Assembly: GCA_004194705.1 (NCBI GenBank)
Contig: SADC01000942.1
Coordinates: 1-64,000 of the forward strand
DNA: 64,000 bases
Origin: Ditylenchus dipsaci
Lineage: Eukaryota; Nematoda; Chromadorea; Rhabditida; Anguinidae
Reading direction: 5' to 3'
Part shown: positions 1-12,500 of the stretch, in pieces
Position numbering within the stretch: position 1 is the first letter of the stretch
Layout: every line of letters starts with the position of its first letter
Position numbers and translations under genes: made by a program
The notes under the pieces: generated by a model
Database searches by the model: none
What the model was told of the DNA's origin: nothing
What the model saw: the letters and a program-made list of their open reading frames with translations, nothing else

Positions 1-850
1 TTAAATACTTGCCTGGGTCTCTCTTGAAGATGCACGTCAAGAAACTCATGCCGGCAAAGAAAGTCCACTTCATATTGGCACCGCTGCCACTCGGTAGTTA
101 TCTTCTTCTCCTTTGAGCTTCTTCTCCTAAAGCAGTTGAGAAAACTCAGAAACAAAATCAGCAAAGTCAACAATAAATAGAAACCCAACCTGCATCGCTT
201 TCATGGCCATAACTCCCGAAATCCGCGTAGTGAATCTTGTACTTGTAGTCGCAGACCGCCATCAACACAGTCGAAAATGTACCCTTGTAGTTGTAGAAGA
301 GAGATCCACTATTGTCTGGCTTCGTGATTTGCACGTGTTTCCCATCGATGCAACCTAGAACAAAAAATTGAAAACGCGATACCTTCCTAAAGCAAAACTA
401 AAGAATCAAATTACCCAAAGTATTCGGCGAATTCTACCTCTTCCAGAACCTTCAGCAATCTTCATCCATTCCTCAGGTGTGCTTGGCGTCCTTAAGTACT
501 CCTTTTGTACTCCTTCCTTCCTTTTTGTCAGAAGTATTCAGCCTTTATCAGTTTTTTTATTAATACCCACACTTGTTCCTTCCGCATGCATTCTCATTAT
601 GGAAAAGATTCTTTTAGCAGCACCAGACAAAGCCGGAATTATCAAAATATCGATCGCTGAGTTTTTTATCGGCCCATTTAGATGAATTTTTGTTGTTTTA
701 GAAAAAGTTAGTGTTTTACCTCGTTTGTCCAAAACGTCGCTGCTTTTTTATTAACAGCCTCTCGATCGCAGCGATGCAATACATCTTCTACGAGGTCATT
801 GCTAGATTCTGATCTCAAAGGGACATGAACTGTCCTGAGCCGAATGGTGA
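1..850 (-). pseudogene. Decayed PIF/Harbinger transposase fragment
   Basis: Reading the - strand, blocks typical of a Harbinger DDE transposase appear in order. Around 520-405 is TPSTPEEWMKIAEG, the usual block just before the first catalytic Asp. Positions 354-190 encode CIDGKHVQITKP, then NSGSLFYNYKG, then a VCDYKYKIHYADFGSYG block ending SDAG, so the first two Asp of the DDE triad are visible. Positions 105-1 encode LPSGSGANMKWTFFAGMSF, at the place of the LP...DDAF block. An intron of about 50 bp (355-404) with GT/AG ends separates the first two. The copy is broken: the segment before that intron needs a frameshift and shows a TAG where the family has Trp, and the 3' junction reads into a stop. 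Positions 850-722 hold one more open stretch (TVHVPLRSESSND) of unclear origin. The element continues beyond the left edge. It is more decayed than the Harbinger at 20.7-23.9 kb. Confidence 0.75.
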
Positions 851-959
851 TGTGATTTCTGTTAGGGCAAGCGTATCACTAAATTGTGATTCTCCCAGCT
901 GAATTTTGGTCGAGTGTTATTTTTCAAGACTTTTCTTAAAATAAACATTACGAGTCCAA

Positions 960-1230
960 AATTTGTTCGTTCTGGTGAAGGACGGTGTCAGACGGACCGG
1001 CCATCGGCCGTCCCGTCCGAGTTTTTTCGTCGCCGGCCGTCTGCCGTCTTGGACGTTTTTAGCCGGCCGTCCGACCGTCCGGTTTTTTCAGCGCCGTCCG
1101 GACGGGGACGGGACGGGCCGGCCGTACGGGCGGCCACTATGACTGCGACTGTTGATGTGTGTCCAATGACGCGGAAAAGTCGCAGTCGCAGTCACACTTT
1201 TCCGCGTCATTGGACACGTAGTGTCAGCGA
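960..1230. repeat. GC-rich island of CCGTCC/GGACGG repeats
   Basis: This stretch differs sharply from its AT-rich surroundings. It is packed with CCGTCC, GGACGG and GCCGGCCG words, then contains an inverted pair around GACGCGGAAAAGTCGCAGTC (about 1168-1215). The open frames across it are low-complexity Arg/Pro/Ser strings and are not taken as genes. It resembles one arm of the tandem-array inverted-repeat elements seen elsewhere in the window, but no matching second arm or target duplication was found nearby. Confidence 0.5.
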
Positions 1231-2029
1231 AAAATTGGTCAGCGGAATATTGTCCGGTACCGGGAAAAAGTGCTTCAAAGTATAACAAACAAAGTCTTTA
1301 GAGAGTAAAGTGGGCGTCTTAAAAAATTTAACAAATATTTGAAAAATGAATGTGAACGAAAAAAATATTTACTGCTGCACTATGCAAGCTAAACTTTAGT
1401 ACCTGAAATTTCCCCAAAAATGCCGACTTTTAAATTATTTTTTAAAGTGGATTCGTCACTGCAACCAAAGAATCTTTACCAAAACTACTAAAAAATTTAA
1501 AAATTTTGCCCGCGAAGAAATTCGAAATACTCATTATTCCGAAAAAAGCGGAGTTGAAAGCGCAGTATCTAAACTTTGAGAATTACGGATTGAATGTCGA
1601 AATTTGGAAACTTTTAAATGAAATCATTGAAATTGAGAAGTCAACAATTTGGGAAAATTCAGGTATTTAAGTCTAAGTAATTTTAGCTTCAATAGAAATA
1701 ACAATGTCTTCATTTTTTCAGAATAACCGTGTAGAGCTGACTCTCAATTGTTGTTAAAGCCTAAACATGGCCCTTGAGTGATACAAATGATGTATAAATT
1801 TCTATTTTCGTTCAACATTCCACACGGCCCCTCAAAAACTGCAATCCTTAGCAGTTAAAAATAAACAAAACGCCACGAATTTCAAAAAAACTTTTTCTGC
1901 GTTTTCAAACAATTTTTGATTTTAGATACTTTGCTGGAATTTAGACAAATTTATTGAAAACCTGAACAATCACAAATCAAAAACTTTCACATCAAACAAA
2001 ATATTTCTCACAAAAGAGTCTTTCAATAT
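1231..2029. other. AT-rich stretch, nothing recognised
   Basis: No reading frame with protein-like composition, no RNA gene and no clear inverted repeat was recognised here. Confidence 0.4.
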
Positions 2030-2903
2030 TTTCTTGAGTGTCTTCATCCTTTCACGCATGCAGGAGAGCCTTTTTCATCACCATTAACTTTTATTGACTG
2101 CTCACACAGAAGCCCCCAGAAACGATGCTTATCCATGAATTCACTGACGTGTTGGCAAAGGATGTGCACTTTGGAGTGACTGGCATTGCGGAAAGCATGT
2201 CTAATATATTGCTACCTAGATAAATCATGTCAAAAAAAATCTGAAAGTCGTACCATCATTGTTTCAAAGTATTCTTCGGACCACATTTTTGAATTTTGCG
2301 ATTTCAGCACCCGAGAGGAAAGATCTTTTGCCATAGCTTGCATTTTGCCCAGAAGAGTTAGTAGCGTCCTGTAGCCAGTACACGAAGGATAGTCAAAATA
2401 ACATCTGTTATTTTTTGCGGTCCATCTCCAGTAAGAAGCTTCCGAGTGTGGTTGCCTAATTTTGAGGAGTAGAACATAACCTAAATGATTTCTCATTACC
2501 TGTAAAGCGTTGATGCCAGCTTTCTTGTCTACTTTGAGCTCCTTGTATCAGCTCAGCCTTGGTTCTCTGATCTTCTTTGACAGCCGACTTGTTCCACCTA
2601 CTTGCAGCTGCTTGCTTCCGTTTGGCTGAGAGTGCTGCTCTTGACTCAGCTTCTAACTGTCTTTCATTATCCCGCTTCACTAAAACAAAAAGCCTGTGAA
2701 ATAATAGGTACCACATGGTAAAATAGCTTACAAAGACGGACCTTCCCAGCCTCCTTTGCTCTTGCGCTGAACTTTTCTTTGCCAATCGTCTTGGCACTTC
2801 TCGCTACCGTCAGAGCTGTTCTTGCTTCAGAAGTCCTCAGAACGTTGGCTTGCTTGGTTGCCGGCTGGTTATGCGCTGCAGTATCCTGTCTTGTTCGGAC
2901 CAT
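2030..2903 (-). pseudogene. Transposon-derived protein exons with HxxxFxxxHxxWGLLxEQ motif
   Basis: On the - strand several coding-looking exons can be strung together. Positions 2903-2733 begin MVRTRQDTAAHNQPATKQAN and are basic and Ala-rich. A charged, probably helical exon follows at about 2680-2502, with SAKRKQAAASRWNKSAVKED and ending QESWHQRFTG before a GT donor. Positions about 2460-2240 follow, and 2198-2060 carry KVHILCQHVSEFMDKHRFWG then LLCEQS. The order 'GN/GNH block, helical block, H-L-H-F-H-WGL-EQ block' is familiar from repetitive transposon-encoded proteins of invertebrate genomes, though the superfamily cannot be assigned by eye. The frame across about 2460-2340 is uncertain (two frames look partly coding, with a TAA in one), so the copy is treated as broken. 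Exon limits are approximate. Confidence 0.5.
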
Positions 2904-3762
2904 TGGGCTTGCCTAAGAACGCAAAAAAATGATACTGAAATAAACGACAGACAAAAAGTGCAAAACCACAGTTTTTTTCGCACAATTCATATACAAAATG
3001 TAGCCTGTATTTTTAGGTACCAGAAAAGTCAGACCAATTTTTCAAAGTCAGAGTTTCCAAAACTGGAGACCGTTTTGAGCAAACAACTGGCATTTTTTTG
3101 AGTAAAAGTAGGGTTTTTGTTTTCATCTAACTTTTGCATAAGGTACCTTAAATTTGCATTTTTTGCATACTTCTTGGTACTAAAATGCAGAAAATTAACT
3201 CGTCTATAGGGCCTCCAGTTGCGTTTCAAAAAAATCTGACAAAAAAAATGTGCTAGGATCTCAATCAAGTCAACTAAATGAAAAATATCTTTGAAGATAT
3301 TTATCGAAATTATTTATAATTTTGAAATTTTACATGTTTTATGGGCAAGTGATGGCTCATTCGAAAGCCCATAATGCGAGGAATTTTTCGGTTATATGCA
3401 TGTTAAACTGGAACGGAAAAAAATCAGATGAGAAGCACAAACAAAAAAGGTATAAAATTGACCATTATTGATAGTTTTGAGTTTGGCGCCAATTTCTCCT
3501 AATGCACTAAGATTCAAATTTTGAGGGGCCGTGCCCATTGGTCAATAATGAGAATTTTTAAAAAATTCATGTTTTTGTCATATTAAAAGTTCATATTTTT
3601 TTATGTTTGCGAAAAAATGAAACGAATAAAAGTAGGCATTTTTTTAGCCAAAACAAGGCACATTTCAGCTAAAACAAGGCATTTTTCAGGCAATAATTTA
3701 AAAACTTGGCATTTTTAGCTTTTAGAAGCAGAAAATTGAAAACTATGCACTTTTAAAGGGGT
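2904..3762. other. AT-rich spacer, nothing recognised
   Basis: No gene recognised. The stretch contains scattered GGCATTTTT words between about 3080 and 3720, without a regular period. Confidence 0.4.
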
Positions 3763-3978
3763 ATGCCCAGACTAATAAAAGTGGTGCCCGCCAATTCAAA
3801 AAATTTTCCTAAACATTGAACTTATATACGAATTTTTCAACTTGGTTTCTAACACAACAATACTAAAAATTAAATTCTAGGCTTGTTTGGTTAGAAACCA
3901 AGTTAAAATCCGTAAGAAGTTCAATTATTAGGAAAATGTTTTGAATTGGCGGGCACCACCTCTTATTAGCGTGGGCAT
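3763..3978. repeat. Foldback MITE (GGTGCCCGCCAATTC ends)
   Basis: The two halves are inverted copies. The left half opens ATGCCCAG then GTGGTGCCCGCCAATTC and CTTGGTTTCTAACA; the right half repeats these in reverse order and complement. Related sequence recurs at about 28320-28410 and 62560-62770, so this is a repeat family. No coding capacity. Confidence 0.75.
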
Positions 3979-5633
3979 TCTTCTTCAAGCAAAATCAAGG
4001 CATTTGTCAGCCAAAACTAAGCAAATTTAATTCTCTTCCATAAAAAAATATTTGAACAGAACAAGTGTGGGAGAATCTGGTGCACCACCCGTATCACTCT
4101 TTTATGCGTCAATACTTTTATCCCAATTGTGCTCTTTCGTACCAAAAAAGATTTTTTCTGTATTTTATATACTGTATTTATTCTAATAGATGGCCATGGC
4201 CTTCTATTTTTCAACCTCTAAACATTTTTTTGGCTCTGTGTTAAAATACAAAAAATGTGGTTGTTAACTCCCTAGTTTCGGCCATCAGGGGTGGCCTTCT
4301 ATCAGAGACTGGCCTTCAATTCGATAAAATGCGGTACTTTTTGTCCAAAAATATTTTTGGAGCTAATTTTTTGGAGCAAGTTTGGGACACAACACGTGTT
4401 TTTGGAAGTAAAAGAAAATTTGTAATAAAAAAATGCTTTTGGGGCAGAAAAAATATTGTTCTCTTATTGTATCGAGTGTATTAAAGAGTTAAAATTGCAA
4501 CATTACTCGTAGAAATTTATTGTTTTTTGAACATAAAGAAGAAGCTTTCAAACATAAAATTTACTGTACTTCCCGCCTGTGCTTTTTTAGCTTGGCATTG
4601 ATCTTTGTCAGCTAGAAATGTTTCTTTATTCACCAACTTTTTCACTTCTTCGATTTTCACCATAATGTATGCAAATTAAGCAATGTTTTCAGCATTCACT
4701 TAGTACAACTAACTGCTTCGTTTTGGTTTTAACTGGAAACACACACCGAAATACTGATTTGCCCCAGTAAATTTTCAATATTCCTCAGAAAATTGATGAC
4801 TTGTGCAATTTATATCAATTTATGCAATTTATAAAATTTTACGGAAAAACCATTATTCATTCAGAAAATACGTTCAACTGGTCAGATATTTGCTCCATAA
4901 TGGCCAGAACCCTCAGAAAGTTGGTTTTTCAGTTGTCTACTGAAAAAGAGTAAACTTATTGCGAAAAAGGCGATAGAGTGGATCAGAATTCAAGTCAGAT
5001 GAGCTAAATTCCTAAGAATCCAAATTTGAACTGTTCCAAAAACCTCAAACTGCCGAACTATTCCAAACCATCACAAGCTTGTTTAGGGTAATTTTGATTT
5101 GTTTTGGAATAGTTCAAAATGGGATTATGAGGGACGGGAATTCGAATAATTAAATAAGTAATTCGAAAAAGGTTACCCTCCTTTAGTAAACCACCAAAAA
5201 ACCAACTTTTAGCAGATTTAAATTTACTGGATTTATTTGCCTAAATTTACTGAGGAACATCAGTAGTTTACTGTGAAAAATCAGTATTTTGTTTAAAATT
5301 TAAAATTGCTAGAGGAACGAATAAAGTTACTGGGGAAATCTAAATTTTGATTGTGATTTCAATTTTAGCCTTTTTCTTTTAACTAGCGATGATTTTTTTC
5401 AGCTAATTTGTGCTAAATTTCGGGTCGAAATATAATTATTTAATTTTTAGTCATTTCAGCCGCTCTGTCTACTTGTGCTGCTTTTATCTACATATTGAGG
5501 CAAGAATTAGTTATCCATTAATGTGTCGAAATCATGTTTTGACTTTTTTGAATTGAAAAAGCATTTTTAGGTGAAAATGTTTAATCAAAATTCGACTTTT
5601 TGTCTTGGCGTCTACTCAAATTTTTCTCGCAGA
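3979..5633. other. AT-rich region with MITE remnants, no gene
   Basis: No gene recognised. Near 4165 a TGTATTTATTCTAATAGATGG-like end appears (related to the MITE at 62256-62493), with a loosely inverted partner near 4290-4320. The rest is AT-rich and featureless to the eye. Confidence 0.4.
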
Positions 5634-6410
5634 GGGACACGGCCGTTTCGCCCAAAGTATCATTTCGCCCAAAATCTCGTTTCGCCAAAAATCATCAAGG
5701 CAATTATACTTTACATCTTAGTTCTAGTTATCGATAATTCGGCGCTAGTAGTGAATACCACCCCCTTCCCCCCCCCCCCCAACCTGACCTTATAGAAATC
5801 GCTGTAACTACCTTGCAAACAACAAGTTTAGGCTTAGCCCTTAGGCTTGGGGGTAGGCCAGCGTACGGAAGTTGTGACTAATAACTGTGTTACGCACTTT
5901 TTTACTTTTTACTTAAGTAAAAGGTGAAAATCGTTAATAATAATACTAAAACGGTGATTTGTTGAATCCAATAACCAGTACCTCGGAAGACACGTACCAT
6001 AATCGTAAGAGCCCAAGTGCACCCCCCCCCTCTCCCCTTCCAAAGAATATTTCTATAAGCCTACCATTTTCGGCTCCCTTGATTTTTTTCACCCCAATCC
6101 CTTGCGATGAAGTGTGTGTTGGTATTTGGCCGCGAAGCGTACCCTTGGTTTCTTTGTTGCAAAAGGTGTCAAATAGGTAAAAGTGAAAAAGTTAGCTTGG
6201 ATAAAGGTTATTTGATTCAGCGAATTGCTGTTTTGGTATTATTTAACCGTGTTTGCAACACAATTTAGGGTGGGATACGTTTTAATATGATTTTGTAATT
6301 AAAATTATTGATAACTAGAACTAAAATGTAAAGCATAATGGCCTTAATTATTTTTTGGGAGAAACAAACTTTTGGGCGAAACGATACTTTTGGCGAAACG
6401 ATACGGACCC
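5634..6410. mobile_element. Array-armed inverted-repeat element (TTTCGCCCAAA unit)
   Basis: The left end is GGGACACGGCCGTTTCGCC and the right end, read inward, is GGGTCCGTATCGTTTCGCC. Each arm repeats a GTTTCGCCCAAA-like unit three times or so, and longer inverted arms follow (about 5690-5740 against 6300-6350). An exact 8-bp direct repeat CTCGCAGA flanks it at 5626-5633 and 6411-6418. The centre has a C-rich stretch (about 5760-5780) and sequence shared with 47090-47170. No transposase is encoded, so it is non-autonomous. An 8-bp duplication with GGG ends suits a hAT- or Mutator-like mover. Confidence 0.85.
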
Positions 6411-6539
6411 CTCGCAGATACGTATCTCTAGCTTTCCAAACTTAGGGCTTGGAGCTCAAACAATTTTGACACATGATCGAAAAACTAAATTTAGCTCATT
6501 TTTTGCCAACAATTTTTTTGTTAAGTTGTGGTCCTCACC

Positions 6540-9500
6540 ATGAAGCGGATTTTTGACGTGCTTGTTGTAGGGAACGGACTAAGTGGCGCTGCAACAAAGA
6601 AAAGAATCGAAACTTTGAAACAATCCTCTGGTATGTTCTGAATAAACTTTTGAAAACGCCTTTAATTTAGCTTGGCTTGTTCACAATAGTCGGAATTGGA
6701 ATAAGGATGTTGACAAAAACATTTTACTCCAACTCCAATTGTGATTTTTTCACAGTGGCTGGGGTTTTTTGATATCGAAATTCTTTTTTTTTGTCATTTA
6801 ATCATATTTCGATGGAAATCAAAACTGCTGACGCTGTTTAAGAAAAAAAAGCCTTTGATTTTAAGTAAAAGTCGGAGTTGGAGTAAAAAGGTGTTCACAA
6901 GAACTATTTACTCCAAGTGCGACTATCGTGAATATGAGTAAAGTATTTGGCGAGCAGCTTATATATTAGAAAAATTCTCAAAATATCTATTTAAGCTTTT
7001 AGTAGCATTAGATGCGCACGAAATTTTCAATACCCTATTTTGTACATCATAGAGTATAAAAATTCGCAAAAAAAAGACTATAAAAATTAAATAAGATGAC
7101 TTATATTCATCTTGTCCACAACTTTTCCTAATTTATCCAATTTCTTGAAACTTGTTCCTAAAATGCTCGTGAAAAGGGAAAATTGAGTAAAAAGGACGCT
7201 TGCCCAGCGGTTATATTACAGTGTAATTAGAGAAATTTTAAACAACGTTTTCAGGTCTAACGGTTGGTGTGTTAGAGCAATCTCCTGCAATCAATACCTC
7301 AATAACTGTGGGAAACATTTCCAGCGGGATGATTGAAAAATTGGGTTTACGCCCTGAACTTCCAATATTCCAGCTGTATAAAGTAATTCTTAAAATTTCT
7401 TTTCTAATTCAAATTAAATATTTTAGTCTACAAACATGCTTTGGCTGCACCATAAACGCTCGATGTTTAGTCCACTATACACTCCGTTGTCCAAGACTAA
7501 AGCAGACTCCATAGGAAATAATGAATTCTTATTTATGGAGAAAGACTTGCATGACGAGTTGTGGAAGAAGGATGAGATGGAAAGAAATGGTGCGAGAGTT
7601 CACCTTCTCAAGAATTTCAAGGCCACAAAAATTCTAGAAGAGCGCGATGTCGTCCGGGGAGTCAAAGCTATTGCAAACGAAGTTTGTTTTTCTTTCAAAT
7701 ATCAACTAGTACAACTACTTTTAGCTCAACTTTGGAAGTATTACAGGGTGTATCAATGATTTTTTGATGACCTAATTTTTTGTGAATGACGTATTTGAAA
7801 ATTCTGTCTTTGCCAATCGATTTTATAGCCGACAATATTTTTTAGTGTGTAATTTTGAAAAGACGGTTTTTGCTTGGTTCCTGTGGTTCGGGTCCTGGAC
7901 TTTGGGTCGCCTCTGGATGGTCAAGCGAAAATCACAGAGAAGACCAAGCAATATCGTGTTTTGAAATTATACATTAAAAAAATATTGTCGGTCAGAAAAA
8001 TCGATTGGAATAAACAGAATATTTTACAAAAAATTACGGCCATTTCAAAAAGCTAAAAAATTTTATACACCCTGTATTTACTGCACTCGAATCCAGATAT
8101 AATGGCACCACTAGGGACCTACTCGAGGTACCGGTATAGTGTGAAGCCGTTACATCGGGGTTCGACCAAAGATGAATTTTCCAACTTAATCAATATTTGC
8201 CAGCTAAGTTTTTAAACAATTGGTTCTTGTTGTTTTCTAATCATTATCTTAATTTTTCGGGCCAGAATGGACTTATTTTTAATTTATTCGGAGTCAACTG
8301 ATCTAATTTAATTAGCGGAACGTAATAAAGTTTAATAAAAAAGAGGTTATTCCATAAAACTAACTTTTCTTAGTGTCCTTCAAAGTTCAATGTGTTAGGT
8401 AATACTTTATGAGAAATAAGAATCGCACGTTTATATGCCGATCCGAAAAAATTCATAATGGTTAGAAAAATAAGAACTAATCTTTAAAATCGGGTTTAAT
8501 TTTGAAAATCGGTTAAAGTACAATTCTTGCAGTAAATTACTGAAATATTGGGTTGTAAAATAAGTTCTGTCGGTTTTTGTTCATGAAGATTTTGTTTCAA
8601 TGTAAAATATTTCTACCATACTGTTATATATCATTTTGTAGAAAAGAATCTCCTATTTCATCGCTCTATTTCAGATTTCACAATTTCACAACAAAATGAT
8701 AATTTTAGCCTTCAAGAAATGAGCTTCAAGTTAAAAAAATAATTATCTCCGACATCTTTAAAACTAGTCAAAAGTTCAGTCAATTGTCAGGCGCTGCAGC
8801 AACAACTTAGCACCATGTTGTAGCTCAGATTAAGAGCTTCAAAATCCATTTTACAGAATAATTTTTGAAAATCTCAGTATTGAGATATGACTGTTTTAAA
8901 AAAGCAAATTCTTCAAAAAATGACTGAAATCCGGAAAAAAATTAAGAAAACTTGAATTTCAGTCATTTTTCGAAGAATTTGCTTTTTTAAAACAGTCAAA
9001 TCTCAATACTCAGATTTTCAAAAATCATTCTGTAAAATGTATTTTGAAGCTCTTAATCTGCGCTATAACATGGTGCTAAGTTGTTGCTGCAGCGCCTAAC
9101 AATTGACTGAACTTTTGACTAGTTCTAAAGACGTCGGAGATAATTATTTTTTAACTTGAAGCTCATTTCTTGAAGGCTAACAATCAACATTTTGTTGTGA
9201 AATTGTGAAATCTGAAATAGAGCGATGAAATAGGAGATTCTTCTCTAAAATGACATACAGTCGAACCTCGTTATAAGATACACCAGGAAGCGACCCCAGC
9301 TGTATCTTATAACGAGGAGTATCTTATATAGGGGGTAATTTGACGGGAGTTATTTAACTTGGGACCGGACCCAGGTGTATCTTATAACGAGTTCTATTGT
9401 ATAACAGTATGGCAGAAATATTTTACATTGAAACAAAATCTTCATGAACAAAAACCGACAGAACTTATGTTACAACCCAATACATCATCAAACTAGCGAA

Positions 9501-12500
9501 ATACCGCACAAAATTTGTATTTTGACGGTCTTCTTACAATTTTGCTGTGTTCTGTAATGTTGTTTTGCACAAGCGTACAGCCCTAGATCTTGTCTTTCTA
9601 ACGAGTTTTTCAACTGTATTGAATTAGTTGAGAAATGTATAAGTTTGAAGTTTTTTTTAAAATTACCCCATTTAAAGGACCATACTTGTTGATGACAACG
9701 TGATTTGGCAAATTCAAATGCGCGGGGACACTTCTTTTTACTCCAAAAATACTTTTTGAATTATGTGTTGTTGGAATATCATAATAAAAACATAGATTAT
9801 ATAAGTCACCCAGATAGCTCAGTGGTGTAGCAGGTGTACGATCAGTTCGCCCCGTTTTTTTTTCAAAATTTTTGATACATTTTGCAATAAAAATATTTTT
9901 TTATGGGAAAATTTTTTTTCTGGGACTCCTAATAGCTGAAATTTCCTCAGGAATCAGAATCAGACAACAGAATTTTAAAATAATTCTCGGTTGCTGAGAT
10001 ATGACCCAAAGTTAGGTGCTTGTCATTTTCAAATAAAGACTATCCAACTTTGGTTTATATCTCAGCAACCGAGAATTATTTTGAAATTCTGTTTTCTGAT
10101 TCTGATCCCTGAGGAAATTTCAGCTGCTAGGAGTCCCCAGAAAAATTTTTTTCTCATAAAAAATACTTTTATTGCAAAAAGTATCAAAAATTCTGAAAAA
10201 AACGGGCGAACTGACCTGTCTCCGGTGTAGCAGCGTAGTGCGGTGAATATCTGTCTCATGTTCGATTCCATGTCTGCGGTGTTATTTTTGATCATTTATT
10301 CATATGGATGATGGAAAAAATAATTTCGGAATAAAAAAAATGTCCCGCGCGCATTTGAATTTTCCAGATTCCCATTGTCATCAACAAGTATGGTGGGTAT
10401 ATGGCACTTCTGTCCGGACATTTCTGTCCGACACTTCTGTCCGGACAGTTCTGTCCCGGACAGTTCTGTCCCATTTCCAAATTTACTTATAATTTGCAAA
10501 TTAACCAAAATTTCAGTTTTAAATCTGAAAAACCATCATCCAAGATTGTTTTTATTGTGTGTATGAGTAAAACAATGTTACAATAATAAACTAGAAAAGC
10601 GCCAGTTGCATTCGCGGCATCTCCACACACTAAATCCTGACTTCAAGGTTGCATAAAAGCTTTTCTTATATCACTTTCTAAGTAACACTACCTAGGAATC
10701 ACTACATAATTACCACTATCTGAGTGCAATCACCTTGGTACCTTCGCCTGAATACCCCTTCTAGTCCTCCTCCATCTTGATACCATCCACTTAGATACCC
10801 GCTCCGGAGTATATCTCATCTGGATATACCCTCCTGAGGATCCCCTTCTGAATATTTTTCCCTGAGTACCATCAACTGGAAGCGCTTTCCTAAAAATCAC
10901 CACGTAGTTACCTCATCCTGGACGCCACCACCACACCTAGGTACCCCTTTCTGGGTATTCCCTCTTGGATGCCACCACCTTAATACCTCCTTCTGGGCGG
11001 TCTCCTGCTTACCCCTTCCTATGTGTCCCACTCTGGCTACTTTTCAATAAGTGTCCTTGGTTGATTATAACTTAGATTTCCCGCAGGTTTCAAACTTAAA
11101 TTTAGGATAATATGCAAATTTTAAGTAAATTTGGAAATGGGACAGAAGTGTCGGGACAGAAATGTCCGGGACAGAAGTGTCCGGATCCCAGTATGGTCCT
11201 TTAATGGCACTTTCTTACCTTTTTTTATAAAAATGTCGACGCTACTCGGTAATGCACCCGCCGAAAACCGAGTAGCGCCAAAATGTCCTTTATTTTAAAG
11301 TTTTGAATTAGGAGTTATGCATAAACCATTCAGTGAAATTTAAATTTAAAGCCAAGATCCAGGACTACATGCTTGTGCAAAACAACATTACAAATTTGTA
11401 AGAAACGTCAAAATACAAATTTTGTGAAGTATTTCAGTATTCTACTGCACGAAATTAATGTTATCCTTAAAAATTAAGCCGGCGAGTAAATTTATTTAGT
11501 GCGTAAATTTCCGCGTTTTTTCACGTTTAGTGTTTTGGGAGTTGGTAAGACATATTTTAGTCCCACCCAAAGTGCGCTGGCTCACGATGCGCCTAAGTCT
11601 TTGCCTAAATCTAAAAAATCAAAAAGATGCACCAAATAACCAAACATAAATGAAATCCAAAAGCCGCAAATCAAAAAAATTTACGCCAACCGCTAAACGC
11701 ACATATGCCGTCCTTTTTGTCGTCCTAAATTTCAGTCTGATCTCAAAAATTGCAAGGAATTCCTATTATGCATGTTGTTTTTGAGAATCACTGTGGAATC
11801 ACTAGACCCTAAATGCTTGATCTAAAGAACGCTCAAATCTATAAAGGGCGTAAATTAAATTAATTTTTGCAGGTCTCAATTAAAAACCATCGTAATCGGA
11901 GTTCTTTGCGATTTTGCAGGTAAGATTGAAGACGAATCAGAATGGACAATGGACTTTAAAAAACAGGTTAAAAAGGGTCGGATACAGCTAGAGAACGAAC
12001 TTTTTGGATGTGCGTTACACCAAGCGTTGACTGTATCATAAAATTTAAGGAAGAAATTGAACTAGAAGCTGGCATCACCATTTTCGCAGACGGATTGAAT
12101 AGCTTATCTGCATGTGGAAGTGTGCCTAACCCCAGTGGTCATCAGACAGAAGTTTACAGCTTACATGAAGAGCTGTATGAGCTAACTCCACAGATGCTTC
12201 AACCTGGGAATTTTTCCCTTTACCTTGGATACCCGTTTGTGAGTTATTTTCTATTATTTTGCTTGGATTAGCATTGTTTATCTGATATTTCTGTTGATAT
12301 AAAATCATAGAGCTGCGAAGGTCGGTGAACTTGCATCAGAACCGAAGGCCACCGCCAAAACGTCCCGGCAAAAAGGGCCCCATACAGATATGTATAACCA
12401 AAATGTAATTAACGGCTTTGTTCCAAAAAATATTCTAAATCATTCCAAATGTATCAGACAGTATTTCCTCTAATAAGCCGTCCGGCGGCTTATTTTTTAA

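Noticed and set aside
914..1288. Open frames on both strands of the GC island
   Set aside because: Low-complexity Arg/Pro/Ser translation of GGACGG repeats; overlapping frames on both strands are a composition effect.
9811..9860. A functional tRNA gene
   Set aside because: Only an A-box-like stretch is present before a MITE insertion; no acceptor stem or anticodon arm can be folded with confidence.
10292..10586. Five overlapping small frames around 10.3-10.6 kb
   Set aside because: They translate the TGTCCGGACA array of an inverted-repeat arm.
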